A stretch of 64,000 bases of DNA from UBA10347 sp905182135 (GCA_963925805.1 CAWUSE010000005.1:62001-126000), one strand, 5' to 3'; numbered from the stretch's first letter, positions 17,474 to 26,816 are shown. The notes: generated by a model from the letters alone, not told the origin. Translations and numbers: made by a program.

Positions 17474-19948
17474 ATGGCAACTGTTACTGAAGACGTGGTT
17501 GAAACTGGCGTGGGCGACAAGCGCGGCATTCGACCGAACCACATGATCATTGGCCTCTGGACCGGGGTTGCGGTCATTACTGCGGTATCTGGCATCGCTG
17601 CAGCGGTGTTCGAATTTCATCATGAAGAAGGAGCCCAAACACGCGAAGTGTTCGGGAACGTCCCGGCGCCGATGAAGGCCATGTTCTATGCCCTGATTCC
17701 CACACTGCTGATATATGTCGGCTTCCAGCTCTCGTTCCGAGTTAAGAACTGGCAACGCGGCGCTCCTGAAAACCGTAAAACAACAAAGAAAAACGTCAAA
17801 CAACGCCTGTCAGATATGCGGGCCGGCTTGTATATGAAAACACTCATGCGTGATCCGATCGCCGGAATCATGCACTCAATGATCTACTTCGGCTTCTTGA
17901 TTCTGATGGCTGTCACGACCACGCTCGAAATCGACCACCAGCTGCCTGAATCGCTCAAATTCCTCGATGGCGGTGTCTATAAGGGTTACGCCCTAGTCGG
18001 CGATGCTGCTGGCCTGATGTTCTTCGCAGGTCTTCTGTGGGCACTCAGTCGTCGTCTTGGCCCTCGCTCAATGCAGCCCTACCGCATTCGCATCAAGAAC
18101 AAGCCCGAGCACTTTGTAATCCTGGGCACATTGCTGGCCATCTCGATCAGCGGCTTCGGTGCCGAAGCATTCCGCATCGCCCTCGAACAGTCAGTGGCTG
18201 AACCCGGCGCCCTCGACTATGAAAAGTGGTCGTTCATTGGTTATCCACTCGCTCAGCTCGTCGACGGCACTGGCAGCCTGTCCGGCTGGCACCAGGCCTG
18301 GTGGATCACTCACGTAATCTCTTTCGCCCTGTTCCTTATCATCCTGCCGACCACGATGTTGCGCCATATGGTCACGTCGCCAGCGAATATGTACCTAAAG
18401 GATCGCGATCGTCCAAAGGGTGCCATGAAGCCAATGGCCAACCTGATGGAAACCGAGTTGGAGAGCTTCGGTGCTGCGGTTATCGAAGACTTCTCGTGGA
18501 AACAACTCATGGACACCGACTCGTGCACCATGTGTGGTCGTTGTACGGCGGTCTGCCCAGCAAGCACAACCGGCAAGTCGCTAGATCCACGTGAAATTGT
18601 CCTCAAGATCGGCGAAGTTATGGCTCGGTCTGGCACCCCCCAGGTCACACCGCCGATTGGCGTTGACAAGGAAATCGCCATCGCCAACGAGCCCGGCAAC
18701 ATCCTGGTTGCACCCAACAATGTGTTCGACCGCATCACCAGCGAAGAGATCTGGGCCTGCACAACTTGCAAGGCCTGCGACGAAAACTGCCCGGTCAACA
18801 TCGACATCCTGGACAAGATCTTGGACATGCGTCGCTACCTCTCGCTGATGGAAAGCGACTTCCCAACCGAACTTGGCAACGCCTACCGGGCCATGGAAAA
18901 CCAGGGCAACCCCTGGGGTATGGGTCAGAGCGAACGTGCCGACTGGGCCTCCGATTTCGAAGGCCTCGAAGTCCTCGACGGTGGCGATCCAATGACCGCC
19001 GAATACCTCTACTGGGTTGGTTGTGCCGGCAGCTTCGACGATAAGAACAAGAAAGTCTCGCAAGCTTTCAGCAAGCTCATGGACCGCGCTGGCGTCAGTT
19101 TTGCCATCTTGGGCCCATCAGAAATGTGCACCGGTGACCCGGCCCGCCGTTCCGGTAACGAATACATCTTCCAGATGCTGGCTATGCAAAACATCGAGAC
19201 GCTAAACACCATGGGCGTCAAAAAGATCGTTGCTCAGTGCCCACACTGCTTCAACACACTGGCGAACGAATATCCACAGCTCGGCGGTCACTACGAGGTT
19301 GTTCACCACAGCCAACTCCTCGAGAACCTGATCGACGACGGCCGGCTGGACGTCTCGAACGCCACACTTGAAGATCGACTGGTGTACCACGATTCGTGTT
19401 ACCTAGGCCGCCACAACGACGTGTACCTCTCACCACGAAACGTGATTGGTTCCATCGGTGGCATCGAAGTTGTCGAAGCTGAACGCAACGGCACAAAGGG
19501 CATGTGTTGCGGCGCCGGCGGCGCTCGCATGTGGATGGAAGAACACGTCGGCAAGCAAATAAATGTCGAACGTTCCCAAGAACTGCTCGCTACCGGTGCG
19601 ACGCGTATCGCCACGGCATGCCCGTTCTGCTATGTGATGATCGACGATGGCATCAAGGGCGAAGGTATCGAAGACGGCGAAGTGCTCGTTCAGGACATTG
19701 CCATGCACCTGCTCGACGCCATTGAAGAAGGCGAAGCCAGAGCTCAAGCCACCATGGTGAACATCACGCTAAAGCCGACATCTGAACGTGTGACCGCCAA
19801 CCACGTCGAGCTTCCACTCGGCTTCGGTATGCACGGCGACCTCAATGGCGATGGCATCACCGACACCACTGCCAAGCCCGGCCCAATTGCCGCTCTCGTC
19901 GGCGACACCAAAAATGCCATCATCGACGCGGAAGACGCTGAAAACTAA
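17474..19948 (+). CDS. etfD: Membrane-bound Fe-S oxidoreductase, EtfD-like
   Basis: The 824-residue protein has an N-terminal membrane domain of about six helices (to about residue 300) like nitrate reductase gamma/HdrE. It is followed by two 4Fe-4S motifs (C351, C354, C357, C361 and C429, C432, C435, C439) and two CCG cysteine-rich domains. The latter include CPHC at 589-592, C642, CCG at 678-680 and CPFC at 716-719. This architecture matches mycobacterial Rv0338c/EtfD, which passes electrons from electron-transfer flavoprotein to menaquinone during fatty-acid oxidation. The acidic C-terminal tail includes an Asp-rich stretch (GDLNGDGITDTTAK). The acyl-CoA dehydrogenase at 62002 and hydroxyacyl-CoA dehydrogenase at 8943 would feed the same pathway. 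No etfAB lies in the window. Confidence 0.87.
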   Translation: MATVTEDVVETGVGDKRGIRPNHMIIGLWTGVAVITAVSGIAAAVFEFHHEEGAQTREVFGNVPAPMKAMFYALIPTLLIYVGFQLSFRVKNWQRGAPENRKTTKKNVKQRLSDMRAGLYMKTLMRDPIAGIMHSMIYFGFLILMAVTTTLEIDHQLPESLKFLDGGVYKGYALVGDAAGLMFFAGLLWALSRRLGPRSMQPYRIRIKNKPEHFVILGTLLAISISGFGAEAFRIALEQSVAEPGALDYEKWSFIGYPLAQLVDGTGSLSGWHQAWWITHVISFALFLIILPTTMLRHMVTSPANMYLKDRDRPKGAMKPMANLMETELESFGAAVIEDFSWKQLMDTDSCTMCGRCTAVCPASTTGKSLDPREIVLKIGEVMARSGTPQVTPPIGVDKEIAIANEPGNILVAPNNVFDRITSEEIWACTTCKACDENCPVNIDILDKILDMRRYLSLMESDFPTELGNAYRAMENQGNPWGMGQSERADWASDFEGLEVLDGGDPMTAEYLYWVGCAGSFDDKNKKVSQAFSKLMDRAGVSFAILGPSEMCTGDPARRSGNEYIFQMLAMQNIETLNTMGVKKIVAQCPHCFNTLANEYPQLGGHYEVVHHSQLLENLIDDGRLDVSNATLEDRLVYHDSCYLGRHNDVYLSPRNVIGSIGGIEVVEAERNGTKGMCCGAGGARMWMEEHVGKQINVERSQELLATGATRIATACPFCYVMIDDGIKGEGIEDGEVLVQDIAMHLLDAIEEGEARAQATMVNITLKPTSERVTANHVELPLGFGMHGDLNGDGITDTTAKPGPIAALVGDTKNAIIDAEDAEN

Positions 19949-20069
19949 GCCTCTCCCCAATCACGAAACTAAGGAGCCTGGTACGCGGATTTCATGTACC
20001 AGATTAGGTTCTGTGTTTTTGACCAGCTCCACTCGCACGTCTCGCCCAGTAGGCGGAACTAACAACGGC

Positions 20070-20075
20070 TAGCCT
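20070..20075 (+). promoter_or_regulatory. -10 box of a predicted leaderless promoter (tatA-like gene)
   Basis: TAGCCT stands six bases before the ATG at 20082 with no Shine-Dalgarno. The identical box and spacing precede the small gene at 46421. Confidence 0.5.
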
Positions 20076-20081
20076 TCGGAC

Positions 20082-20513
20082 ATGAACCTCGGTGGCCCGG
20101 AGATCCTTATCGTAGTGGCAATAGCCGTGCTGATCTTTGGCGCCGGCTGGTTGCCCAAAGCCGCCAAGAACCTAGGCAAGGCCAAGGTCGAGTTCGACGA
20201 AGTCCAACGTCAGTTCAACGAGACCAAGGATTCTGTCGTCGAGGCAACTGGTGTCAAAGAACTCGAATCGACCATGCGTAAGGCAAACAAGATGATCAAC
20301 GCCTCGCCGCAGAAGATGTTAAAGGACGCCACCAAACACGCTGTTACCGGCAGTGGTGCAGCGAAGACAACCACACAAAATGACGTGGCCTCTGACGCTG
20401 CAGCCGTCGCAGATGACGGTATCAAAGACGCTGAGATCGTTGAATCACCAGACGTTGCTCCCAGCAGTACACCCGACGAGGGCGACAAGAACATCACGAT
20501 CGACTTCGCCTAG
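20082..20513 (+). CDS. TatA/TatB-family twin-arginine translocase subunit
   Basis: The 143-residue product begins with the family signature MNLGGPEILIVVAIAVLIFG, a short N-tail and single membrane helix, then the hinge GAGWLPKAAKNLGKAKVEFD and an amphipathic helix. The rest is polar, acidic and probably disordered. TatA forms the translocation pore and TatB helps receive Tat substrates. The GGPE start and long tail leave TatA or TatB open; no tatC is nearby. It follows the Fe-S reductase gene by 130 bases with its own predicted promoter. Confidence 0.85.
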   Translation: MNLGGPEILIVVAIAVLIFGAGWLPKAAKNLGKAKVEFDEVQRQFNETKDSVVEATGVKELESTMRKANKMINASPQKMLKDATKHAVTGSGAAKTTTQNDVASDAAAVADDGIKDAEIVESPDVAPSSTPDEGDKNITIDFA

Positions 20514-20590
20514 TAACGCTCGGGTCGTGCAGCATCGCTGTTGACACCGCGATATCGATGCCTCACTAACTCACTTGCTTCGGGCCTCGT

Positions 20591-21154
20591 CTAACCAAAG
20601 TTCTCGTTGTATCGGCTGGCGATAGGGCCGACCTGGCCTTGGTACTTAGAGCCGACCTCGCCTGATCCGTAGGGGTAGTCGGCCTCGGTGGTCATCTGCA
20701 TAAAGCTCATCTGACCGATCTTCATACGTGGATACAGCGTGATAGGCAGACTGGCCACGTTAGATAGTTCCAGTGTGAGTTGACCGTTCCAGCCAGCGTC
20801 CACGAAACCAGCGGTCGAGTGGATGAGTAGGCCGAGGCGGCCGAGGCTGCTCTTGCCTTCGATCCGGGCAACAAGATTGTTCGGCACCTTGACCCTTTCC
20901 AGGGTGGAACCGAGAACGAACTCGCCTGGGTGCAAGATAAACGGTTGGTCGCCATCAATCTCGACCAGTTCAGTCAGATCACTCAGGTCTTCTTTAACGT
21001 CGATGATGGCTCGAGTGTGGTTTCGAAAAATACGGAACGACGGCGCCAGCCGCAGATCGATTGAGGACGGCTGGATCGCGTTGTCGCCAAGTGGTTCAAC
21101 TTCGATCGTTCCTGCGGCAAGCGCTTCCCGCAGGCTGCGGTCACTCAACATCAT
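20591..21154 (-). CDS. dcd: dCTP deaminase (possibly bifunctional dCTP deaminase/dUTPase)
   Basis: The 187-residue protein is a dUTPase-fold trimeric deaminase. Seen are IQPSSIDLRLAPSFRIF, FILHPGEFVLGST, ARIEGKSSLGRLGLLIHSTAGFVDAG and the C-terminal SKYQGQVGPIASRY lid. It makes dUTP from dCTP for thymidylate synthesis; mycobacterial relatives also hydrolyse dUTP to dUMP in the same site. Two adjacent ATG codons (21154, 21151) are possible starts. It is the last gene of the minus-strand group fba-tdk-dcd, 46 bases after tdk, joining two pyrimidine deoxynucleotide enzymes. Confidence 0.95.
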   Translation of the reverse strand: MMLSDRSLREALAAGTIEVEPLGDNAIQPSSIDLRLAPSFRIFRNHTRAIIDVKEDLSDLTELVEIDGDQPFILHPGEFVLGSTLERVKVPNNLVARIEGKSSLGRLGLLIHSTAGFVDAGWNGQLTLELSNVASLPITLYPRMKIGQMSFMQMTTEADYPYGSGEVGSKYQGQVGPIASRYNENFG

Positions 21155-21200
21155 GATTGACTCAGAAGCTTAGGACCCGTCAAATGGCTAAGAAGCATGG

Positions 21201-21896
21201 TTACTGATCGGCCTTTTCGTTTTCTACGGCTTTAACTTTGAGTTCAATCACATCGGCGCCATGATCGGTTGGTAGCTGGAGTTGGCGGCCCTGCTGGGCC
21301 CACAATTCCTGATGCCAGTGCAGGCGGCACCGAAGTTCATACGTGGTCGAGTCTTCACTGCGGTCGGTGGTGTCACCCACCACCTTAAGTGCCCCAGCGT
21401 AGACCTGACGGCCGTCGACGAGACGGGCGTTGTGAGTAGCGCGATTACCGCAATAACAGCGCGCTTCGACCTGTAATTCGCTGCGCTCATCAGCTAGCTC
21501 AAGTAGCCGGGCCGTCCCAGGAAAAAGCTCACCTTGGAAGCTAGTAAGCAACCCGAACGCAAACACATCGACGCTCAACAGATCGACAACCTGAGCCAGC
21601 TGTTCAATCTGTTCAGGCGAATAGAACTGCGCCTCATCACAGACAATCGCATCCAGGCCCTCACCCATCACGAACGCCCTAGCAATGCTAAGAAGGTCAG
21701 AGTCAGGAGTGACAATTTGGGCTGCGGCTGACACACCAAGACGGCTCGAGACCCGGCCCTCTTCGCGATCGAGCTGACTAACCAGCAGGACCTGCAGGCC
21801 GCGAGTGGTCAGATTGTGATGGATCTGCAGAGCCTGCGTGCTCTTGCCTGATCCCATCGTGCCGAAGAAAAACTTCAACTTGGATCCCCTACTCAC
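21201..21896 (-). CDS. tdk: Thymidine kinase (type II)
   Basis: The 231-residue protein has a Walker A loop FFFGTMGSGKSTQAL near the N-terminus, the DEAQF motif (DAIVCDEAQFYS) supplying the catalytic acid, and the zinc/lasso segment ARCYCGNRATHNARLVDG. Only the first pair of zinc cysteines (CYC) is obvious; the second lies near YELRCRLHWH with His residues, so the zinc site may be Cys/His. It phosphorylates thymidine with ATP in the salvage pathway. It starts with GTG ten bases after fba and is followed by dcd, suggesting an operon. Confidence 0.93.
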   Translation of the reverse strand: MSRGSKLKFFFGTMGSGKSTQALQIHHNLTTRGLQVLLVSQLDREEGRVSSRLGVSAAAQIVTPDSDLLSIARAFVMGEGLDAIVCDEAQFYSPEQIEQLAQVVDLLSVDVFAFGLLTSFQGELFPGTARLLELADERSELQVEARCYCGNRATHNARLVDGRQVYAGALKVVGDTTDRSEDSTTYELRCRLHWHQELWAQQGRQLQLPTDHGADVIELKVKAVENEKADQ

Positions 21897-21906
21897 GCTG
21901 CAGCTG

Positions 21907-22800
21907 TCATGTGCTTGACGCTTCGAAGATCGACGTAATCGAGGTATCTAAGGTCTCGTCGAAATCAGTATCGCTCTGCCCGTCGGAAAGCCCCTCGGCC
22001 AGAGCTCGAGAGAAGCTCGCAATCATGTCGTTGTTCAGGCCAAGTTTTTCGTTGGCCTCGATGCGGCTGTAGCCACCAGACAACGCGACAACTCGTAACA
22101 CTCGAGGATCGGCAATCAGATCGCTATAGAAGTTGGGCTCGTCAGGCAAGGTCAACTTGAGCATGACCTGCGCGCCCGTTGGAACTCGACTCAGGTTCTT
22201 GTCGATCTGTTCGCGAAGCAGTGCTTCAGCCTCGGCCTTGTCGGGGCAGTTGATCGACACTTCGGGTTCGATAATGGGCATCAACCCAGCATCAAGAATC
22301 TGCAGGCCAACGTCGAACTGTTGTTCAACTACGGCCTGCACACCAGTCACCACCGCTTGGCTAATAAGCGACCGCATCTTCGTGCCAAAAATGTGGCGTT
22401 CGTTGGCGCGCTCAAGTAATGCGCCAAGCCCAGGGTTGAGCTTCATAATCTGGGCACCATCCACCATGTCGGCCAGCCCTTTATCAACTTTCAGAAACGG
22501 CACGACCTGCTTCTGTAACCATAAGTACTCGGCGGTGTACTGCCCTTGAACCTGCCGATCCATGGTCATCTCGAACAAGATTGCACCCACTACGCGATCG
22601 CCACCGAAGCTGGGTGAGGTCATGATGCGACTGCGCATGGCATGCACCAGATCGAACATCTCATCGTCGGAACTGAAGCGGGAAGCCGCTACCCCATAGG
22701 CGGCCAACGCAACTGGCGTACTACCGCCGCTTTGGTCAAGCGCAGCAATGAAGCCTTGCGCCGACTCGACTCGATTACGCTGTTCGTCTCGCACCAGCAT
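21907..22800 (-). CDS. Class I fructose-bisphosphate aldolase
   Basis: The 297-residue protein resembles bacterial class I fructose-bisphosphate aldolases. It opens with QGFIAALDQSGGSTPVAL and has FLKVDKGLAD, PIIEPEVSI, GAQVMLKLTLPDEPNFY (a likely Schiff-base lysine region) and VVALSGGYSR, the phosphate-binding end of the TIM barrel. It splits fructose-1,6-bisphosphate in glycolysis or works in reverse in gluconeogenesis. It is first in the fba-tdk-dcd group and divergent from galE, with 82 bases between the starts. Confidence 0.93.
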   Translation of the reverse strand: MLVRDEQRNRVESAQGFIAALDQSGGSTPVALAAYGVAASRFSSDDEMFDLVHAMRSRIMTSPSFGGDRVVGAILFEMTMDRQVQGQYTAEYLWLQKQVVPFLKVDKGLADMVDGAQIMKLNPGLGALLERANERHIFGTKMRSLISQAVVTGVQAVVEQQFDVGLQILDAGLMPIIEPEVSINCPDKAEAEALLREQIDKNLSRVPTGAQVMLKLTLPDEPNFYSDLIADPRVLRVVALSGGYSRIEANEKLGLNNDMIASFSRALAEGLSDGQSDTDFDETLDTSITSIFEASST

Positions 22801-22869
22801 CCTCCCGACCGGGTGTCATCCGCAGGCATCTGAGTCACCAAACCCGAGCCCCCCTGCACACTATGCGGT

Positions 22870-22875
22870 TAGCAT
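22870..22875 (+). promoter_or_regulatory. -10 box of a predicted leaderless promoter (galE)
   Basis: TAGCAT stands seven bases before the GTG at 22883, which fits the start of the Rossmann domain. Confidence 0.5.
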
Positions 22876-22882
22876 CACTGCC

Positions 22883-23905
22883 GTGCATACCTTGAATGTC
22901 GCGTTGACTGGTGTCACAGGATATATCGGGAGCCATATCGCCATTGCGCTGGCTGAACATGGTCACTGGGTCGTCGGCTTCGACAACTTCGCAAACAGTT
23001 CACCCGCGGTACTTGACCGGGTTGCCACCATCTGCGACACCAGCATGCCTTTCGCGGAACTCGACCTGGCCGACACCGACGCCATCGCCTCGTTCTTCGT
23101 GACAAACAAGGTCGATGCCGTGATCCACCTAGCTGGGCTTAAATCCGTCGCCGAGTCGGTAGCCGAACCGTTGCGCTACTACGAGACCAATGTCGCCGGC
23201 AGCGTCAGCCTCCTCAAGGCCATGGAACAAGCCAATGTGCACGGCATTGTGTTTTCCTCGTCCGCAACCGTGTACGACCCGAACCAGGCCAGCCCACTCG
23301 ACGAGGACGCCGTAATTGGACCAATCAACCCGTACGGGCACACCAAGATCATGGTCGAACAAATCATCAATAATGCCGCCGCCGCGTCGTCGCTCAAGGG
23401 CATAAACCTGCGCTACTTCAATCCGGTTGGGGCTCACCCAAGTGCGCTCATTGGTGAAGACCCTGTGGGCACGCCAAACAATCTGATGCCCTATGTCATG
23501 CAGGTCGCGGTCGGTATGCGTGACGAGGTAAGCATTTATGGCGACGATTACGCTACCCCAGACGGCACTGGTGTGCGTGACTACATCCATGTGTGCGATC
23601 TCGCTGACGGCCATGTCGCTGCCGTAAACGCACTGGCCAAGATCTCTGCAAGCGACACCATAAATCTTGGGACAGGCGTGGGGTCCTCCGTGCGCGAAGT
23701 AATCGCCGCGGCGGAACGTGCCGCAGATCGCGACATCCCCTATCGAGTCGTTAAACGCCGTTCTGGTGACGCCGATATGATCTACGCCGACCCCAGCCGA
23801 GCTGAACACCGACTGGGCTGGAAAGCGCAACGCACCCTCGCCGATGCATGTGTTGACCACTGGCGCTGGCAAGATCAGAACCCGCACGGCTACACAACCT
23901 CGTAG
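22883..23905 (+). CDS. galE: UDP-glucose 4-epimerase
   Basis: From the GTG at 22883 the protein is 340 residues, the usual length for GalE. It shows the extended-SDR Rossmann loop GVTGYIGSHIA, the catalytic SSSATVY and the YxxxK pair in INPYGHTKIMVEQ, followed by NLRYFNPVGAHPS and GTGVRDYIHVCDLADGH. It interconverts UDP-glucose and UDP-galactose for cell-surface polysaccharides. A longer frame back to 22748 overlaps the divergent fba gene and adds non-family residues, so the GTG is chosen. DegV follows 50 bases downstream. Confidence 0.95.
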   Translation: MHTLNVALTGVTGYIGSHIAIALAEHGHWVVGFDNFANSSPAVLDRVATICDTSMPFAELDLADTDAIASFFVTNKVDAVIHLAGLKSVAESVAEPLRYYETNVAGSVSLLKAMEQANVHGIVFSSSATVYDPNQASPLDEDAVIGPINPYGHTKIMVEQIINNAAAASSLKGINLRYFNPVGAHPSALIGEDPVGTPNNLMPYVMQVAVGMRDEVSIYGDDYATPDGTGVRDYIHVCDLADGHVAAVNALAKISASDTINLGTGVGSSVREVIAAAERAADRDIPYRVVKRRSGDADMIYADPSRAEHRLGWKAQRTLADACVDHWRWQDQNPHGYTTS

Positions 23906-23955
23906 CATCACCTCGTCCTTTCACTTCTCTTCTACCAGACGCACTGGAGCATCAC

Positions 23956-24768
23956 ATGTCTGTCCGCATTGTCACCGACTCTGGTTGTGACCTATCCCCT
24001 GAAGTCAGCGCTGCCCTAGGTATCGCCGTAGTGCCCCTGAGTATCCGTTTTGGCGCCACCGAATACACCGACCGAGTAGACCTCTCACCAGAGAAGTTCT
24101 ACGAGGAAATGGCTGGTAGCGACGAGCTTCCCGAGACGGCGGCGCCTTCACCCGGATCGTTCGCCCAGGTATACCAGTCACTGCTCGATGATGGCGCAAC
24201 CACGATCGTCAGCATCATGTTGTCCGAGGCCTTATCAGCAACTGCTCAAGCCGCTCGTACTGCCGCGAAAACCATCGAAGGTGCCGACATTCGCATCGTC
24301 GACTCTGCATCGGCCACTGTTGGACAAGGCACGCTCGTACTTCGCGCCGCAGAAGCTGCACGCGACGGTGCCAGCGCAGAAGACATCATCGCCAGCACCC
24401 ACGACCTCTCCAGTCGCATTCATGTGCTTGGTGTTCTCGACACGCTCGACAACCTGAAAAAAGGCGGCCGTATCGGTAACGCCCAAGCAATGATCGGCTC
24501 GTTGCTGTCTATCAAACCATGCATAGATCTCAGCACCGGGTCTGTCGAAGAGGCGGGGCGTCAACGCACCCGTAAAAAGGCACTGGCCTGGCTTGCTAGT
24601 GAACTGCCAGCCAATGCAACGAACGTAGCTATCGGCCATGGCTTAGCTCCTGATATCGACACGTTCATCGGCATGCTCAATGTTGACGTTGACCGCGTCA
24701 GCCTGATCGGCCCTGTCGTCGGCACCCACGCTGGCCCTCGCGTGATTGGCCTGAGCTACACGGTGTAG
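23956..24768 (+). CDS. DegV family fatty-acid-binding protein
   Basis: This 270-residue protein begins with the family pattern VRIVTDSGCDLSPE and contains SPGSFAQVYQSLL, IMLSEALSATAQAA, the DSASATVGQG core and LKKGGRIGNAQAMIGSLLSIKP. DegV/FakB proteins hold a single fatty acid in a buried pocket; in Firmicutes FakB presents it to the kinase FakA for acyl-phosphate formation. No FakA partner is in the window, so whether it acts in that way here is unknown. It starts with ATG preceded by GGAG, behind galE. Confidence 0.92.
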   Translation: MSVRIVTDSGCDLSPEVSAALGIAVVPLSIRFGATEYTDRVDLSPEKFYEEMAGSDELPETAAPSPGSFAQVYQSLLDDGATTIVSIMLSEALSATAQAARTAAKTIEGADIRIVDSASATVGQGTLVLRAAEAARDGASAEDIIASTHDLSSRIHVLGVLDTLDNLKKGGRIGNAQAMIGSLLSIKPCIDLSTGSVEEAGRQRTRKKALAWLASELPANATNVAIGHGLAPDIDTFIGMLNVDVDRVSLIGPVVGTHAGPRVIGLSYTV

Positions 24769-25014
24769 CGCAGCTCAGTTCAGCTCCGCTCAAGTCCTTG
24801 CGTCAGGTGCTCGTCTACCCACGTGCTTACTGACGGCAAAAGGATCTCTCCAGCTGCATTGAACCAAATGATCTGGCGTCCATTGCGACAAACGCCTCTC
24901 TATCAATGCACGTCAATTATTACCGGTATCTTCTCGTCCACCCATAAACTGGGCTCACGATTTTGGGGGCGATTCCAAGTTTGTACCTACCGCAGTCACC
25001 ACCACCGAACGAAC

Positions 25015-25020
25015 TAGAGT
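25015..25020 (+). promoter_or_regulatory. -10 box of a predicted leaderless promoter (ECF sigma gene)
   Basis: TAGAGT lies seven bases before the ATG at 25028. The 260-base gap upstream (24769-25014) holds no gene I can see. Confidence 0.5.
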
Positions 25021-25027
25021 CGCTTTC

Positions 25028-25615
25028 ATGAGTGGTAGTGATCGAGCCTTGGTAGCGCAAGCTCAAAGTGGCGAGTGCGCCGCTCTCGATGAACTGCTTC
25101 GTGATCACTACGATCGTATCTACGCCATCTGTCGCCGTATTACGGGCAATAATGCTGACGCCGCTGATGCCACCCAAGAAGCACTGATGTCCATCGTGCA
25201 AGGGTTGTCGAAGTTTGATAATCGTGCCGCGTTCTCGACCTGGTCCTATCGCGTCGCTACCAACGCATGCCTCGACGAGTTGCGCCGCCGCAAACGCCTC
25301 CCCACACCTGCTCTCGTCGACGAACATCACGGTTGGGTTGACCAGAATATTAATGTCCTAGCGCCAGCTTTCGACGACCAACTTGTTCTCCGTGATGAAA
25401 TCCAAGCGGCCTTAGAGCAAGTCCCGGAAGAGTTTCGCGCGCCTGTAATTCTGCGTGACTGCGCTGGCTTAAACTATGCCGAGATTGCCGAAACACTGGG
25501 GATTCCACCCGGCACTGTGCGCTCACGCATTGCCCGCGGCCGAACCAAACTCGCAGAAATTATGCGCACCGGGAACCAATCACCTGCTGACAAACGTCAA
25601 AACAACCAGTCATGA
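25028..25615 (+). CDS. sigM: ECF sigma factor, SigM-like by position
   Basis: The 195-residue protein has sigma region 2 (about residues 20-90: LLRDHYDRIYAICRRITG, DATQEALMSIVQGLSKFD, FSTWSYRVATNACLDELRRR) and region 4 (about 125-180: LEQVPEEFRAPVILRDCAGL, YAEIAETLGIPPGTVRSRIA). It is a group 4 (ECF) sigma factor recruiting RNA polymerase to a dedicated regulon. Its place before an anti-sigma-like gene, trxB, trxA and parBA matches sigM of mycobacteria; the name rests on synteny. The gene overlaps the next by four bases (ATGA). Confidence 0.9.
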   Translation: MSGSDRALVAQAQSGECAALDELLRDHYDRIYAICRRITGNNADAADATQEALMSIVQGLSKFDNRAAFSTWSYRVATNACLDELRRRKRLPTPALVDEHHGWVDQNINVLAPAFDDQLVLRDEIQAALEQVPEEFRAPVILRDCAGLNYAEIAETLGIPPGTVRSRIARGRTKLAEIMRTGNQSPADKRQNNQS

Positions 25616-26739
25616 AACTGCTCCCACCAAACGCTGACGAGCTTGTCTCGGCCTATCTCGATGGTCAAGCCGCGCCCGACGAAGTCGCCCTTGTTGAGTC
25701 CAGTCCTGACCTGATGGAGCGCGTCAACGCCTTACGAAGTCTTTCGAATCTGCTTGGCGGACTGCTTGAGGCCCCACCGGAACAAAAAGAAACCCACATC
25801 TCTGCTGCCCTCGATGCATTTGATTCGCTATTTAGCTCCACCGCCACAGTTAACCAATCAACTGCTCCGCTCAGCGCCGCACTTCCCCCGGCAGCTACCG
25901 AGGCCTCGCTCGCTGGCCCCCACTTCGCCAAAATTACATCGCTGCGCTCTGCTCGAGAACAACGCCGTCCACGTCGATTCAACTCTGGCATCATTGCCGC
26001 AGCAGCAGCAGCGACCCTGCTATTCGTTGCACTCGCATCCTTTGGTTTGGGTGGCAATGACAGCCTGGAAACCGCTGATCGCGCCAATGGCACCGCATCT
26101 TCATTTTCAATCGCCAGCAATGACACTGCCGATGAGGCCAGCCCTGACTACGCAGCTTCTGACGACGCTGCTTCTGACGACGCTGCTTCTGACAATGTGC
26201 TTATCGACCCCAAATCTAGCGCTGCTTCAACTCTTGCTGGCCCACTTCGGCCAGTCGAGGCCTTGGCAGAAGAGGCCATGAGCGATGAGCAAGATCCAGC
26301 CGAAAACATCGCCGAGTCCGAGAAAACCGAAGTGGGTGATGCCACCACAATCGACCCAGATAGTCATGAGTTAGACAGTCATAGTGATGAATCACTAGAT
26401 TTAGTTCTCACCGATTCAGACGCCCCTGTTCTCCTCAATGCAGACCGGTTTGTATACCTGGGGCCTTTCCCCAGTCAAAAGAGCTTGCTCCTAGAACTTG
26501 AACCCTTGTCCAACGAGAGTTTGGTCAAGCGAGCCGAACCCTTCGAATCTGGCCTCTTCCCTAACTGTCGACAGCACGGTGTGCTGGAACTCGCCAACAT
26601 CGAGACGCCCACGCTGATTGGCCAAGCACTAGTTCTGGGCCAGGTCGTTGAAATCCACCAAATTACCGGTGATGACGATGCCATTACTTTCCTGATTGTC
26701 GACGCTACAGACTGCGTTGTTCTTCCCACCACGCCCTGA
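25612..26739 (+). CDS. Probable membrane-bound anti-sigma factor
   Basis: The 375-residue product overlaps the sigma gene by ATGA. Residues 1-60 (PPNADELVSAYLDGQAAPDE) resemble the short sigma-binding helical domain of anti-sigma factors. One membrane helix lies at about residues 124-146, and a long acidic outer domain of about 230 residues follows. No His-x3-Cys-x2-Cys zinc motif is present; the only cysteines are C319 and C368, both outside, which could form a disulfide. A 15-bp DNA repeat encodes the AASDD run. It probably holds the sigma factor at the membrane. The mycobacterial counterpart by position is the anti-SigM Rv3912. Confidence 0.75.
   Translation: MKLLPPNADELVSAYLDGQAAPDEVALVESSPDLMERVNALRSLSNLLGGLLEAPPEQKETHISAALDAFDSLFSSTATVNQSTAPLSAALPPAATEASLAGPHFAKITSLRSAREQRRPRRFNSGIIAAAAAATLLFVALASFGLGGNDSLETADRANGTASSFSIASNDTADEASPDYAASDDAASDDAASDNVLIDPKSSAASTLAGPLRPVEALAEEAMSDEQDPAENIAESEKTEVGDATTIDPDSHELDSHSDESLDLVLTDSDAPVLLNADRFVYLGPFPSQKSLLLELEPLSNESLVKRAEPFESGLFPNCRQHGVLELANIETPTLIGQALVLGQVVEIHQITGDDDAITFLIVDATDCVVLPTTP
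26155..26196 (+). repeat. Short in-frame tandem repeat (15-bp unit, almost three copies)
   Basis: GCTTCTGACGACGCT occurs at 26155-26169 and 26170-26184, followed by a 12-base variant. It encodes ASDDA repeats in the outer linker of the anti-sigma factor and could vary in copy number. Confidence 0.75.
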
Positions 26740-26816
26740 CGCCGTCAGAGCCGCTCCACGTCCGTCCTCGGCCTTGTTTCGCCGACCAGGCGTTAGGACG
26801 ATATGCTTTCGTTCGC

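Noticed and set aside
23129..23911. Minus-strand open frame opposite galE (260 codons)
   Set aside because: Entirely antisense to galE, which has full catalytic motifs.
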